Shown: in pieces, positions 32,603 through 41,838 of the stretch
Numbering within the stretch: the first letter of the stretch is position 1
How the letters are laid out: every line of letters starts with the position of its first letter
Assembly (NCBI GenBank): GCA_900539175.1
Contig: UQAW01000002.1
Coordinates: 57,749-121,748, forward strand
Direction of reading: 5' to 3'
Length of the DNA stretch: 64,000 nucleotides
Source of the DNA: an uncultured Lachnospiraceae bacterium
GTDB taxonomy: Bacteria > Bacillota > Clostridia > Lachnospirales > Lachnospiraceae
Made by a program: the position numbers and the translations under genes
The notes under the pieces: generated by a model
Database searches by the model: none
What the model saw: the letters and a program-made list of their open reading frames with translations, nothing else
Told to the model about the DNA's origin: nothing

Positions 32603-34480
32603 TTATATTTGCACATTGTGTTCCTGGAAGAACTTCTCGATGGATGTCATTGACTGTTTCGACAAATGAACCAATGCAAAGTTATACCAAATATGGTTTG
32701 GATTACTAAAATTCAGTGATACAGAAGATTTTTCTATCAAGAACAGACTTATCTCCGGCGGAAGATGCATCCCTAAACAAATCAACACCAGTGTATTTAT
32801 TTGCGGATCACGTTTGCAATTAATAATTCTACTTATAGTCTGATCATCAATATGTATCCTGTCAGCAAGTTCTTTATAAGTTAATCCTTTACTGTGTTGC
32901 CACTCCCAGACTTTCTGCATTGCGCCTTGAAAATTATTCGGCAATGAAGTAGCAATCGCCATTTCTTCCATTACTATCTCTTCAACCAGTTTAGCTTTCC
33001 TGGCAGCATCAGTAGAATTCTGATATCCATCACTATATTTAATTTCAAAGCTAACTGTTGAATCCTTATCCTTATTAAGATAGCAAACACTATAATAGTC
33101 CTTCTTATCCGCGGACTTTACCGTCATATCAAATGGAATACAACATTCATCGATGTGGTTTCTGGCATAATCTGTAAGATATACCAGTCCATCTGCTCTT
33201 TGTTCCAAATATTTTGGATGGTTCAGGATAAAATGAGCATCTACATATTGGTACGCACCGGTCTTTACCAGTTCACCAAACTCTTTATTGATAACACTCT
33301 GAATGGCAGCTTCTTCTGCACTTATTGAATATGTCTGATCCTCTCGAATAGCATTTTTCTTAAATCTGTGTGGTGTAACATATCTACCGTCTACATAGAT
33401 AAAGGCACCAATAGCCTCTTCGTATCCGGCATCAACCATTCTAATTTTAGCTGCTAGTCTTGATACACAGAAAAAAGCGGCAAGTTCGTCAATAACCGGT
33501 TCTATGACATCAATAATGTCATCTTTACCAAGTAATTCCCGATACTTACGGATATACTTTGATGCCTGAGTTTTGAACATTGCCATCGGCATCTGAATTC
33601 TTGGAGCCAAGGCGTTTGCCTGCCACTCCATCCATTCAGTAGCTGTCCAGCTATTCCCTTCAACACCACCGACTGTCTGACATTTGATTCTACTGGCATC
33701 CTTATTATAAAGACGTTCCAGCTCAAATGCTTTTCGGTGTTGATCCCAATGAACGCACTCATGCAAAATGGTATTATTTACCTTACCAAGGTTATATAAA
33801 AAGTAAGTTTCCGGATCAACAAGAATTGTTTTTGCAGATACTTCCTCTTCTACATTTTTGCATGTTTTCTCGTCGTAGATTTCAGTTACACTGTCCTGAA
33901 AGAATATCTGTCCAAATATAGAACAGTCTTCTGTGATTCGTTTCAATTTCACCGTCAGCCCTATGCTCTTTGCAAGTTCTGATGGATCAATTGCCATAGG
34001 TTGAAGCAATGCCTTTGGATAATTTCGTCTTAAAAAGTCTGTTGCAACAGCTTCAAGATTATCCTTACTGATAAGCGGAACTAATGCATCTGACATCGGT
34101 TTAGGTTGCCTATTCTTTCCATTGTAGATAGCGATAGCCGTTATCTGGAAATCATCCAGACCGCATCCAAGATCTCCTTTACATTTCAGCATGAACCACT
34201 GGCTAGTAAACTCATCATTATCATAATGATAATCTGCTTCACGAACATTAAATTCTGCTTCAATCGCAACTTCAAATTCAATCTCTGATCCTGGAAGATC
34301 GTTCACCGATACAAATTTTACGGTAATATCCGTCAGTTCGATTCCACCTATCTTATTGACTTGGTAAAGTCTCAGATTAAGACTATCTGCATTTATCTCC
34401 GCATAATCATTTATGGCTGCAAACAGTTCATTATAAAATCTATCTGCAACATAACTTGTAAATGAACGTTGTCGAGCCAC
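32603..34480 (-). CDS. ImmA/IrrE-family metalloprotease fused to XRE domain
   Basis: The 625-aa protein has a roughly 165-residue N-terminal domain of unknown type, an ImmA/IrrE peptidase domain with HEXXH as HECVH at 240-244 and the later EWQANALAPRIQMP that supplies the third ligand region, a middle part, and a C-terminal XRE helix-turn-helix (LTYKELADRIHIDDQTISRI, about 530-549). ImmA/IrrE enzymes cleave repressors, for example in ICEBs1 and in Deinococcus DdrO. It starts at GTG (34480) after AGGAGGG, 12 nt behind mcrC, so it is the last gene of the restriction-modification operon. It may sense a signal or toxic state and act on the operon's regulators; this is inference. Confidence 0.82.
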   Translation of the reverse strand: MARQRSFTSYVADRFYNELFAAINDYAEINADSLNLRLYQVNKIGGIELTDITVKFVSVNDLPGSEIEFEVAIEAEFNVREADYHYDNDEFTSQWFMLKCKGDLGCGLDDFQITAIAIYNGKNRQPKPMSDALVPLISKDNLEAVATDFLRRNYPKALLQPMAIDPSELAKSIGLTVKLKRITEDCSIFGQIFFQDSVTEIYDEKTCKNVEEEVSAKTILVDPETYFLYNLGKVNNTILHECVHWDQHRKAFELERLYNKDASRIKCQTVGGVEGNSWTATEWMEWQANALAPRIQMPMAMFKTQASKYIRKYRELLGKDDIIDVIEPVIDELAAFFCVSRLAAKIRMVDAGYEEAIGAFIYVDGRYVTPHRFKKNAIREDQTYSISAEEAAIQSVINKEFGELVKTGAYQYVDAHFILNHPKYLEQRADGLVYLTDYARNHIDECCIPFDMTVKSADKKDYYSVCYLNKDKDSTVSFEIKYSDGYQNSTDAARKAKLVEEIVMEEMAIATSLPNNFQGAMQKVWEWQHSKGLTYKELADRIHIDDQTISRIINCKRDPQINTLVLICLGMHLPPEISLFLIEKSSVSLNFSNPNHIWYNFALVHLSKQSMTSIEKFFQEHNVQI

Positions 34481-34492
34481 TGAAGATCCCTC

Positions 34493-35974
34493 CTACATTA
34501 GTAATCTCTTGCAATATTCCAAAATCGTAGTAGTAGATGTGCCGCCTTCTTCCTGGATTGTAAATTCCCACTCAGTATCAATTGCAACATTAATCTGATT
34601 ATAATAGCGCGGTCTTTCCTCTCTACTATTAATTTCATTTCGTTTAAAATAAGTGTTACTGGTCCCATCCTGCGTCGGAAAAATATTGCCAACATTTTTA
34701 CAATTCAACATAAGCGCATAAGCTAATATTTGTAATCTGTCTGGGCGAGATGATCTAGAATTCAATGGATTCTTATATTTCACATCAAAAACAAGGTAAT
34801 TGTCATTCTCATCATTATAAATAATAATATCTGGTTTTATATTGCCAGCAATATACTTAGAATAATCTTTTGTTCTCTCACGTAGGACAGCTGTCTTATC
34901 ATCATACTGCGACAGTTTTATTCCTGGCTCTTTTGAATCATATGAGCCGATACCTGCTTTTTTCAGATATGCCCTAACATACATTTCAAATAGCTTATCC
35001 ATCGAAATAGCATAGGGAACAACATAACTTGTTATCGCAGTATTTCCCGTGGCTTCAAGTGTTATTTCGCTTAAGACCATTTTTGCAGCATTGATAACAG
35101 GCTTATAATATACATATACTCCCGTTGTCTTAATATTATTAAGATCCAACCGCGATATTTTCTTATATGAAATATGATCCAGAGCATTCCTACAGTAGGA
35201 GACCATATCTCTAAAAGAATTGTTATTACCACTTGCAGAACCAAAGTATTTATTCAAGAACAACTCTGCCTTATGTAATGCAGCTTTTAAGATTTGATTT
35301 TCAATAATATCCTCAGTATATTCTAGGTATCTGCAATAAACCCTATCATCACGTCCACGCAAGGTGTTTTTCTGAATATTCTTAGAGAAAACAATTTTAC
35401 CTTTAACTTTGCCAGTAAGATTTTCCTCTTTCTTTTCCATTCTACCCATTAGAGGTCTGGTACACAGACTTTTCAGCATTGTAATAAATATGCTGGCAGT
35501 TATAATACTGCTCTCACGTGCAATGCTATCCTTCAAAAATATAGGATCTTCATTCTCAAAGAAATGAAAAAGCTCATTATCATTCAAATCTTCGATTTCG
35601 CGATATGCTTCATTGATCCTATTTGTTTGAGGAGCCAAGTATCGCTCAAATTCATTATCATCCCGCAAAGCATTAAGCATATCAACCACTGATACAGGAA
35701 ATCGTGGTTCAATCTTCAAAATCACTTCTCTTCCATCAATGGATGTTATATTTTTCCCATTCAGACTCTTTATCCTACAAACACCGACATAGTTGCCAGA
35801 GTACAGCTTACCATTTACTCTTTTGATTCCGAGATTTTCAATTTTTTCATCTGAGGAACATAAGACATCATCAATTATTAGTTTTTCAGAAAGACCATCC
35901 AAGGAGCTATTGTCATTTGCATAAAATATCCATTGCTGCTTGGATCCTTCCTCCCAATAACATTTTTCTATCAT
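34493..35974 (-). CDS. McrC-like subunit of McrBC-type restriction enzyme
   Basis: The 493-aa protein matches McrC: an N-terminal DNA-binding-like part, a helical middle and a C-terminal PD-(D/E)XK nuclease core (KPDIIIYND, then LVFDVKYK, about 390-410). With McrB it forms a nucleotide-driven complex that cleaves DNA. It lies 12 nt after mcrB. McrC alone is inactive; the nuclease residues D and D-x-K are present here, so it is probably functional. In LlaJI-type systems the equivalent R2 subunit works with two methyltransferases, as arranged here. Confidence 0.88.
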   Translation of the reverse strand: MIEKCYWEEGSKQQWIFYANDNSSLDGLSEKLIIDDVLCSSDEKIENLGIKRVNGKLYSGNYVGVCRIKSLNGKNITSIDGREVILKIEPRFPVSVVDMLNALRDDNEFERYLAPQTNRINEAYREIEDLNDNELFHFFENEDPIFLKDSIARESSIITASIFITMLKSLCTRPLMGRMEKKEENLTGKVKGKIVFSKNIQKNTLRGRDDRVYCRYLEYTEDIIENQILKAALHKAELFLNKYFGSASGNNNSFRDMVSYCRNALDHISYKKISRLDLNNIKTTGVYVYYKPVINAAKMVLSEITLEATGNTAITSYVVPYAISMDKLFEMYVRAYLKKAGIGSYDSKEPGIKLSQYDDKTAVLRERTKDYSKYIAGNIKPDIIIYNDENDNYLVFDVKYKNPLNSRSSRPDRLQILAYALMLNCKNVGNIFPTQDGTSNTYFKRNEINSREERPRYYNQINVAIDTEWEFTIQEEGGTSTTTILEYCKRLLM

Positions 35975-35986
35975 AATAATCCTCTT

Positions 35987-38737
35987 TTAGCCATTTTTTA
36001 TGAGTTTTTCAAATATATCCTTAACTCTATCTTCTTCAGCATTAATGTCCACCGTTCCATTTATACAACCAAGCAGGCCGTACCATCCATCAGTATCTGT
36101 TTCCGGTGTTTCAAGCTGGAACATGCCATCTTTATAATACTCCCTTAATATAGGAATAATCTGATATCGAAATCTTAAATACAACTGTTCCACGGATGTT
36201 ACAAGAAAATATGTATGACCAATCTGAACATCATCTTTATAATATTCAGAGTTCAAATTCTCTGAGTTGAACAACTCTGAGACGCGATCAAACAATGAAA
36301 CAGCTGTCTCATTTATTTCAATTTGCTTCTTTTCTTCGTCTGGATCAGAACATTTTCCCTTCCTGAATTCTAAAATCGTTTTTCTTTCTGGAAGTAATGA
36401 GAAAAACAAAAAGCGTCTTCTAATAGCATAGTCTATTCCACCAATCGATTTATCTGCCGTGTTCATTGTTCCGATAATATAGAGATTATCTGGCAGTTCT
36501 ACCTTGTTACTATTCTTAACAGTATATGGTGTTGCAACGCTTCTGCCTCTATACTCAAGTCCATATATTAATTCACCGAATACAGTAGCTAAGTTTGCTC
36601 TATTAATCTCATCTATTACCAAGTAGAACTTAGTCTTCTCATATTCTTTTCTTGAAGCAACTTCTGCTATTTTTCCCAATATCTTATTTACAGTTTCATA
36701 AGATACATTGCTTCCATGTTCTGTTTTTATTGTTCCAACTTCTATTCCACGTACAAAATCTTCGTATCCGTATGAGGGATGAAACTGAACAATATCCCAG
36801 GCTATACCAGGGGTCTTCCCGACATTATCTTTAGCCCAACTTGATATGGTAGCCCCCTCTTTATAATCCGTGATTTGCAATGCATCTAAATCACTATCAG
36901 ATATTTCGCTTCCATTGACTTTACAAGCTTCATATTTTAAGTATTCTCTTGCAGAATAGGTTTTGGATGTGCCAGGAGGTCCTTGCATAATCATCTGATG
37001 AATTCCCAATGTCTCCATTGCCCTTGAATATTCTTCGTATCGTTTTGAACTGTCCACTTTGTACACTCCTTCCACTAAAATAGTCTGTCCACCAACAGAA
37101 ATTGTTTCTCCTCTATCCTTCCAAAATAGGACTAAGTCATGAATTACATCTCTAAAATCATCATTCGCTTTTGCGTTGACTTCCTTTTCATCCGACACTT
37201 CTGGATGAAGTTTCCTTGATTCACTAACAAGATGTTTATATTCTTGCTCCGCATAAGCTTTTAACCTTGCTATATTTTCATCACCAGGATATTCACTTAA
37301 ATACCCACCATAATGTTTGCTCAAAGCCCGATAATAACTCCTCAGAATGCGAAACATTATTGAATTTGGCGAAGATGAATATCGTTCATTCTCTTCATTT
37401 CCGCTATCCAGTTCTTCATACCAACGTGAATATTCACCAGGTTGCATTTCTGATGCAATTGCATAATCGATACCATCTACACTTACTGCATCGTTTACGC
37501 TACCAGAATAGAAAAATCTTGGTCTCTTAGTAGCTCCAGATTTATTTTTTGTAGTACCGTATGTATATATATCTCTATTTGACTTCTCAATATATAAATA
37601 GCCGGGAGTAGGAAAATCTCTCTCAACCTTGTCTAGCTTTGCTTTTTTTCTAACAACAACTTGAGGATTAAACATTATGTCATTGGCAATATCTGTATCA
37701 TCAACTAACCCTTGTTCTTTTATTCGACTCACAAGATTTACCAATGGCTGATGCGTCAATCTCTCCGTTCTGAACGAATCTGCTGTAATTCCAGTTTTCT
37801 GTAAAACGATACGATTAACATCAGCCAAAGTACGATCTTTACTGTATTGCCCATCAACAAGCTTTTGTAGAGCAGCGATACTAACATTTGCCGTTTTTGC
37901 TAATACATTATCTTTTACATACTGCCTTAATAACGGAATTATTTGATTACGAGCAATCATTGCAGTTCCAGTATCTTTGTACATTCCATGACCGATAACA
38001 TACCGTTCCTTTTCAACTGAGGACATCTGATAACGGTGTCTTAAATGATCTGTAACAATTCTCTTTGTACGATAGAACATAGCATTGGCTGACATATCAT
38101 AATCCGAATATACATCAGTCGCAGAATCACACATATACATATAATCATTATTTAATTGATACTCATAAAAATGTCTCAAAAAGCCATAGTTCATCTGCTC
38201 AACAGAATCTATAAGAGTGCTTCTCGTTGCAATAATATAAACATTCGGAGAAACAGATATAGTCTCTCTGTCGCTTAAAACTGTTTTATATGTGGTCTGT
38301 CCGTGTGGTTCTATCAGCGGAAGCATATCTCCCAGTATTCCCGAAATTGCACCTCTTGAAATATCATCTAAAATCAAGAAGTATTTCTTATCTTCTTTTT
38401 TCTCCCAGCTCTTGTTTGCCTTCTTAAGCAATGTCAAAAAAACTTTATCTGCATAATGAAAATTTATATTTCCACTCTCTGTATCTATAATTATTCCATT
38501 CACAAAGTCTTCATAGTAAAAGGATGGGTGGATAGAAATCAATTCTGTCTCAATTTCATATGTCCCACCTTTATTAAAAATACCTTGAGAGCAGTATTTA
38601 GCTTCACAACTTTTCTCTGCAATTAAATTAGCAAGATATGTTTTCCCAACAGCCATTGTGCCAGATAAAATCAAATACTTACTTTTATCAATTATGCCGC
38701 ATAATTGATCTATCAACTCAATCGTTGCCTTTGTCAT
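35987..38737 (-). CDS. McrB-like protein with two AAA+ domains
   Basis: The 916-aa protein carries two McrB-type AAA+ modules. The first (about 20-215) has Walker A SGTMAVGKT, IHPSFYYEDFVNGI and Walker B LILDD, but ATRSTLIDS in place of the MNTADxS signature. The second (about 580-800) has GPPGTSKT, FHPSYGYEDFVRGI, LVIDEINR and a complete MNTADKS followed by IRRRF. The shared HPSxxYEDFV blocks show internal duplication. Normal McrB has one such domain; here the first may be structural and the second catalytic. I use the ATG at 38737 after AAGGA, 13 nt from the methyltransferase stop; the frame is open to 38782. Confidence 0.87.
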   Translation of the reverse strand: MTKATIELIDQLCGIIDKSKYLILSGTMAVGKTYLANLIAEKSCEAKYCSQGIFNKGGTYEIETELISIHPSFYYEDFVNGIIIDTESGNINFHYADKVFLTLLKKANKSWEKKEDKKYFLILDDISRGAISGILGDMLPLIEPHGQTTYKTVLSDRETISVSPNVYIIATRSTLIDSVEQMNYGFLRHFYEYQLNNDYMYMCDSATDVYSDYDMSANAMFYRTKRIVTDHLRHRYQMSSVEKERYVIGHGMYKDTGTAMIARNQIIPLLRQYVKDNVLAKTANVSIAALQKLVDGQYSKDRTLADVNRIVLQKTGITADSFRTERLTHQPLVNLVSRIKEQGLVDDTDIANDIMFNPQVVVRKKAKLDKVERDFPTPGYLYIEKSNRDIYTYGTTKNKSGATKRPRFFYSGSVNDAVSVDGIDYAIASEMQPGEYSRWYEELDSGNEENERYSSSPNSIMFRILRSYYRALSKHYGGYLSEYPGDENIARLKAYAEQEYKHLVSESRKLHPEVSDEKEVNAKANDDFRDVIHDLVLFWKDRGETISVGGQTILVEGVYKVDSSKRYEEYSRAMETLGIHQMIMQGPPGTSKTYSAREYLKYEACKVNGSEISDSDLDALQITDYKEGATISSWAKDNVGKTPGIAWDIVQFHPSYGYEDFVRGIEVGTIKTEHGSNVSYETVNKILGKIAEVASRKEYEKTKFYLVIDEINRANLATVFGELIYGLEYRGRSVATPYTVKNSNKVELPDNLYIIGTMNTADKSIGGIDYAIRRRFLFFSLLPERKTILEFRKGKCSDPDEEKKQIEINETAVSLFDRVSELFNSENLNSEYYKDDVQIGHTYFLVTSVEQLYLRFRYQIIPILREYYKDGMFQLETPETDTDGWYGLLGCINGTVDINAEEDRVKDIFEKLIKNG

Positions 38738-38750
38738 AACATGCACATCC

Positions 38751-40028
38751 TTATAAAATGTCAAGAACTTCAGAAACAGCAAGCCCCACGCACTTGGCTA
38801 GTAATGGTGGCACTGCATTCCCTATCATTATATATGTATCTGTTTGATTCCCAATAAAATCAAAATCGTCATCAAATGACTGAATTCTTGCTGCTTCTCT
38901 CGGTGTTATATCCCTTCCCTGTTCTGGATCATAATGAATAAACCTATTTCCGTCTCTGTCCAAATGTGAAATTATCGTTGTACTAGGCTCATCTGCTCTA
39001 AGTACATGATATCTATGAATAGGAGATTTTGCTCCAACCTTTTCCTCATACAAATCACTTAATGATTTACTATCTACATATTCGTTTCGTCCAGATTGAA
39101 TATCATCGGCTAACATCCTATATATTTCCACATCTCTTAAACTGTGATGTCTTGCCCTATGCCATGTTGTATGGCACTCTGGTTTACTGTAACCAATTCG
39201 ACTCTTTAACTCTTCATCATTGATAATTGGTGTAATTTTAGGCAAATCACCAATTGCCTCAGCCACAGTTTTTTTCTTTTTTGATTTGTACTTTGGCAAT
39301 ATCTCCAAATAAAACCTATGAAGAATGACTTGTACATCCTCACACAAATCTTTCCGAATTCCCAGGATAATTAATCGTTCTCGATTTTGTGGGACTCCAT
39401 AATCACTAGCATCCACCTTTGCATATTTTTTTACATCATCAACTATTTCATAGCCGATACTGGAAAATCCACTTTCTATCAGTTGTATGATGGGGGTTCC
39501 ATCTGGCATTGCGCTTAATAATCCTGGAACATTTTCAAAAACAAAAACTTTAGGTTGATACCTGTTTACCACACTCAAATAGTGTTCAAACAAATAGTTT
39601 CTATAATCATCTTTCATCCCATTTTCATCCCGAACACGACCGGCCACAGAGTAAGCCTGACAAGGTGGTCCACCAATAATAATATCTATGCCACCTGCCG
39701 CATTTACAAAGTGATCCAACCCCTTGCCATCACCATACGGGCCCGTCTTGTAGCGACTTGCTTTTCCATTAGGCAACATTTCTCTCGAAGGTGCTTTTGA
39801 GTCATCGCTCCAACCTTTGAAGAGTTCATCTTCTCGTTGAATATCAAAACACATAACTCGATCTTTCGCATCCTTTATGCCCCATTTAGTTTCTAACCTA
39901 TTAATCAAGGTTTTTACCTGCGGTTGTAGCCACTCAACAGCTGCAATATCCTCATACTTTCCACTCTGTAAAAACCCATCTTCAAGTCCACCGCAACCAG
40001 CGAACAAATCTATCATCTTATAAGACAT
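38751..40028 (-). CDS. DNA (cytosine-5)-methyltransferase 1
   Basis: The 425-aa protein has the m5C methyltransferase motifs in order: I DLFAGCGGLEDGF, IV with the nucleophile GGPPCQAYSVAGR (about 119-131), VI FENVPG, VIII QNRERL and X GNAVPP. It transfers methyl from SAM to cytosine C5, protecting host DNA. GGAAGGA lies upstream of the ATG. It is 14 nt after the second methyltransferase. Two such enzymes suggest an asymmetric recognition site, one per strand, as in LlaJI; the site itself cannot be read from sequence. Confidence 0.94.
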   Translation of the reverse strand: MSYKMIDLFAGCGGLEDGFLQSGKYEDIAAVEWLQPQVKTLINRLETKWGIKDAKDRVMCFDIQREDELFKGWSDDSKAPSREMLPNGKASRYKTGPYGDGKGLDHFVNAAGGIDIIIGGPPCQAYSVAGRVRDENGMKDDYRNYLFEHYLSVVNRYQPKVFVFENVPGLLSAMPDGTPIIQLIESGFSSIGYEIVDDVKKYAKVDASDYGVPQNRERLIILGIRKDLCEDVQVILHRFYLEILPKYKSKKKKTVAEAIGDLPKITPIINDEELKSRIGYSKPECHTTWHRARHHSLRDVEIYRMLADDIQSGRNEYVDSKSLSDLYEEKVGAKSPIHRYHVLRADEPSTTIISHLDRDGNRFIHYDPEQGRDITPREAARIQSFDDDFDFIGNQTDTYIMIGNAVPPLLAKCVGLAVSEVLDIL

Positions 40029-40042
40029 ACAATTGTCCTTCC

Positions 40043-41122
40043 CTAGATATATTTCTTTAATTGTTCTGCAATAGCCTGTCCCAACATCGGAGGAACTGCA
40101 TTTCCTACTTGTTTAAACTGATCAGATTGATTTCCGTAAAAAAGAAAATCATCCGGAAAACTCTGTAATCGTGCACATTCCCTTACCGTAGGAATTCGGT
40201 TCCATTTGTAATGAAAATGTGACCTATGTCCCGTATTTATTGTCAAAGAAGGTTTCTTACTATGATAGCGTGTAAGTGCCTCATGATATTTATATAAACC
40301 TCTATATTCATCGGGTAGTGCCAAGTAATTTTTACCCTCTGGTACTAACGCAATCATTTTTCGTGTTTTTTCAATCGGAACACTGCCAATGTGATTATAA
40401 ACTTGCGAAGAATCCTTTCTCATTTTTCTCTGGTATTCAGACTGAGGTGGCAACATATATTCCTGCACCGTTTCTCCTCTTAAAATATCTCCTTCCTCTG
40501 TCTGTAAACTTGGCAGATCAGATATTGCCTCTTCACATGTAACAAAGTGTTCTTGATCCACCAATGCATTAGGAAATTCAAATTCATTCTCCGAATCCTT
40601 AAGACCAACAAAAAACACTCTTTTCCTAATTTGTGGAATGCCATATTCTGGCGCAAACAATACTTTCGGTACCATTTTGTACCCTATCTTTTCAAAGTCA
40701 TCTATTACTCGCTTGGCACCTACGCCTCCATTTGCTTCTATCATCGCCAAAACATTCTCTAATAACACTGCTTTGGGTTTAAGTTTCTCAGTCAGCTTTA
40801 CCATAGCAAGATACAAAAAATTTCTTTTGTCATTTATGTCCATTTTTCCCGCATATGAAAAGCCTTGACAAGGAGGTCCCCCAACCAGAACATCCAAATT
40901 CTCTATATTATTATCTTTAAGAAAATCTACTATACATGTAATATTGTCATGATTATATAAATCCAACTTCATAGCTGTTGCTGTACCATGGTTATCCTGG
41001 AATGTTTTCAACGCCGACTCATCGTAATCTACTCCCAAAACCACATTATAACCAGCATCTAAAAAACCTTTTGAAAGACCTCCTGCACCACAGAATAAGT
41101 CCACTACTGTTTTCTTTTTCAT
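40043..41122 (-). CDS. DNA (cytosine-5)-methyltransferase 2
   Basis: The 359-aa protein has motif I DLFCGAGGLSKGF, IV GGPPCQGFSYAGK, VI LLENV, VIII QIRKRVFFVG and X GNAVPPML. It is diverged from the neighbouring methyltransferase, with a different target-recognition region (about 200-290), so it likely methylates a different sequence or the other strand of the same site. GAGGAG precedes the ATG. It follows the small XRE control gene closely. Confidence 0.94.
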   Translation of the reverse strand: MKKKTVVDLFCGAGGLSKGFLDAGYNVVLGVDYDESALKTFQDNHGTATAMKLDLYNHDNITCIVDFLKDNNIENLDVLVGGPPCQGFSYAGKMDINDKRNFLYLAMVKLTEKLKPKAVLLENVLAMIEANGGVGAKRVIDDFEKIGYKMVPKVLFAPEYGIPQIRKRVFFVGLKDSENEFEFPNALVDQEHFVTCEEAISDLPSLQTEEGDILRGETVQEYMLPPQSEYQRKMRKDSSQVYNHIGSVPIEKTRKMIALVPEGKNYLALPDEYRGLYKYHEALTRYHSKKPSLTINTGHRSHFHYKWNRIPTVRECARLQSFPDDFLFYGNQSDQFKQVGNAVPPMLGQAIAEQLKKYI

Positions 41123-41140
41123 AAACTTGCTCCTCGAAAC

Positions 41141-41344
41141 TCAGATTTCTTCACTTATATCAAAATCAATACTGTTCTTTTTGCAGTATTCATCTATTAA
41201 TTTCATTGTTTTAAGATTTGGCTTTGCTTTTCCAGTTTCCCATCTGTTTACAGTGGCAAACGAAACACCTATCTCCTTCGCAAAATCTTCCTGGGTCATA
41301 AATGCTTTGCGTCGTATACGTTTAATATCTTCTGAAAAACTCAT
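41141..41344 (-). CDS. XRE control protein of the restriction-modification operon
   Basis: A 67-aa protein consisting of a single helix-turn-helix (FMTQEDFAKEIGVSFATVNR, then WETGKAKPN, about 15-43). Small XRE proteins at the front of restriction-modification operons (C proteins) time nuclease expression after methylation. AGAGG lies upstream of the ATG. It begins the six-gene operon. The gap 41345-41562 upstream is A/T-rich and holds its promoter; TACACTAGTGTA near 41390 is a palindrome that could be the operator. Confidence 0.82.
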   Translation of the reverse strand: MSFSEDIKRIRRKAFMTQEDFAKEIGVSFATVNRWETGKAKPNLKTMKLIDEYCKKNSIDFDISEEI

Positions 41345-41562
41345 TCTTATTTACCTCTAGCTCACTCTTGCAAAATAATTAAACTACACTAGTGTAAATA
41401 TAACATTTATCTCGCATTTTATCAACATTTTTATAACATTCTCTACGCATTCTTATGACCTTCATTTTAAATTATACTCATAATATGTCCCAAAAAACGG
41501 ACTCATAACAATGTCATTCACAAGCCCATTTTCACAACCTTCTCTTCTATTTCTCTTTTTTT

Positions 41563-41838
41563 TTACCTAATTTTTCTTCCACCCATCTGCCACTTATCAT
41601 GGCTCTTAATCCCTCTTACAGCCTGCCGCAAAGTATTCGCTCTTCCGTGCTGATGATACGGATGTGAAGCCTTATGCTTATGAAAAATAACCACTGATTC
41701 TTCCCCTGGATACTCTGAATTATGAAGGTACCAGTAATGCCCAGTGTTCCTAGACATTATGGTCACATCATAATCATCAACTGCGATGATGCAGAAGTAT
41801 TTCGGATCAAGGCATTTCAAATCCTCTGTATTAAACAA
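41563..41838 (-). CDS. Hypothetical protein after ParB
   Basis: The 91-aa product (starting FNTEDLKCLDPKYFCIIAVD after the initiator) is aromatic- and His-rich (GHYWYLHNSEYPGEE, HKHKASHPYHQHGR). I recognise no family. I prefer the TTG at 41838, 6 nt after AAGGAGG; an earlier TTG at 41859 lies before that site. It overlaps the end of the parB reading frame, so it belongs to the same operon. Its function is unknown. Confidence 0.5.
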   Translation of the reverse strand: MFNTEDLKCLDPKYFCIIAVDDYDVTIMSRNTGHYWYLHNSEYPGEESVVIFHKHKASHPYHQHGRANTLRQAVRGIKSHDKWQMGGRKIR

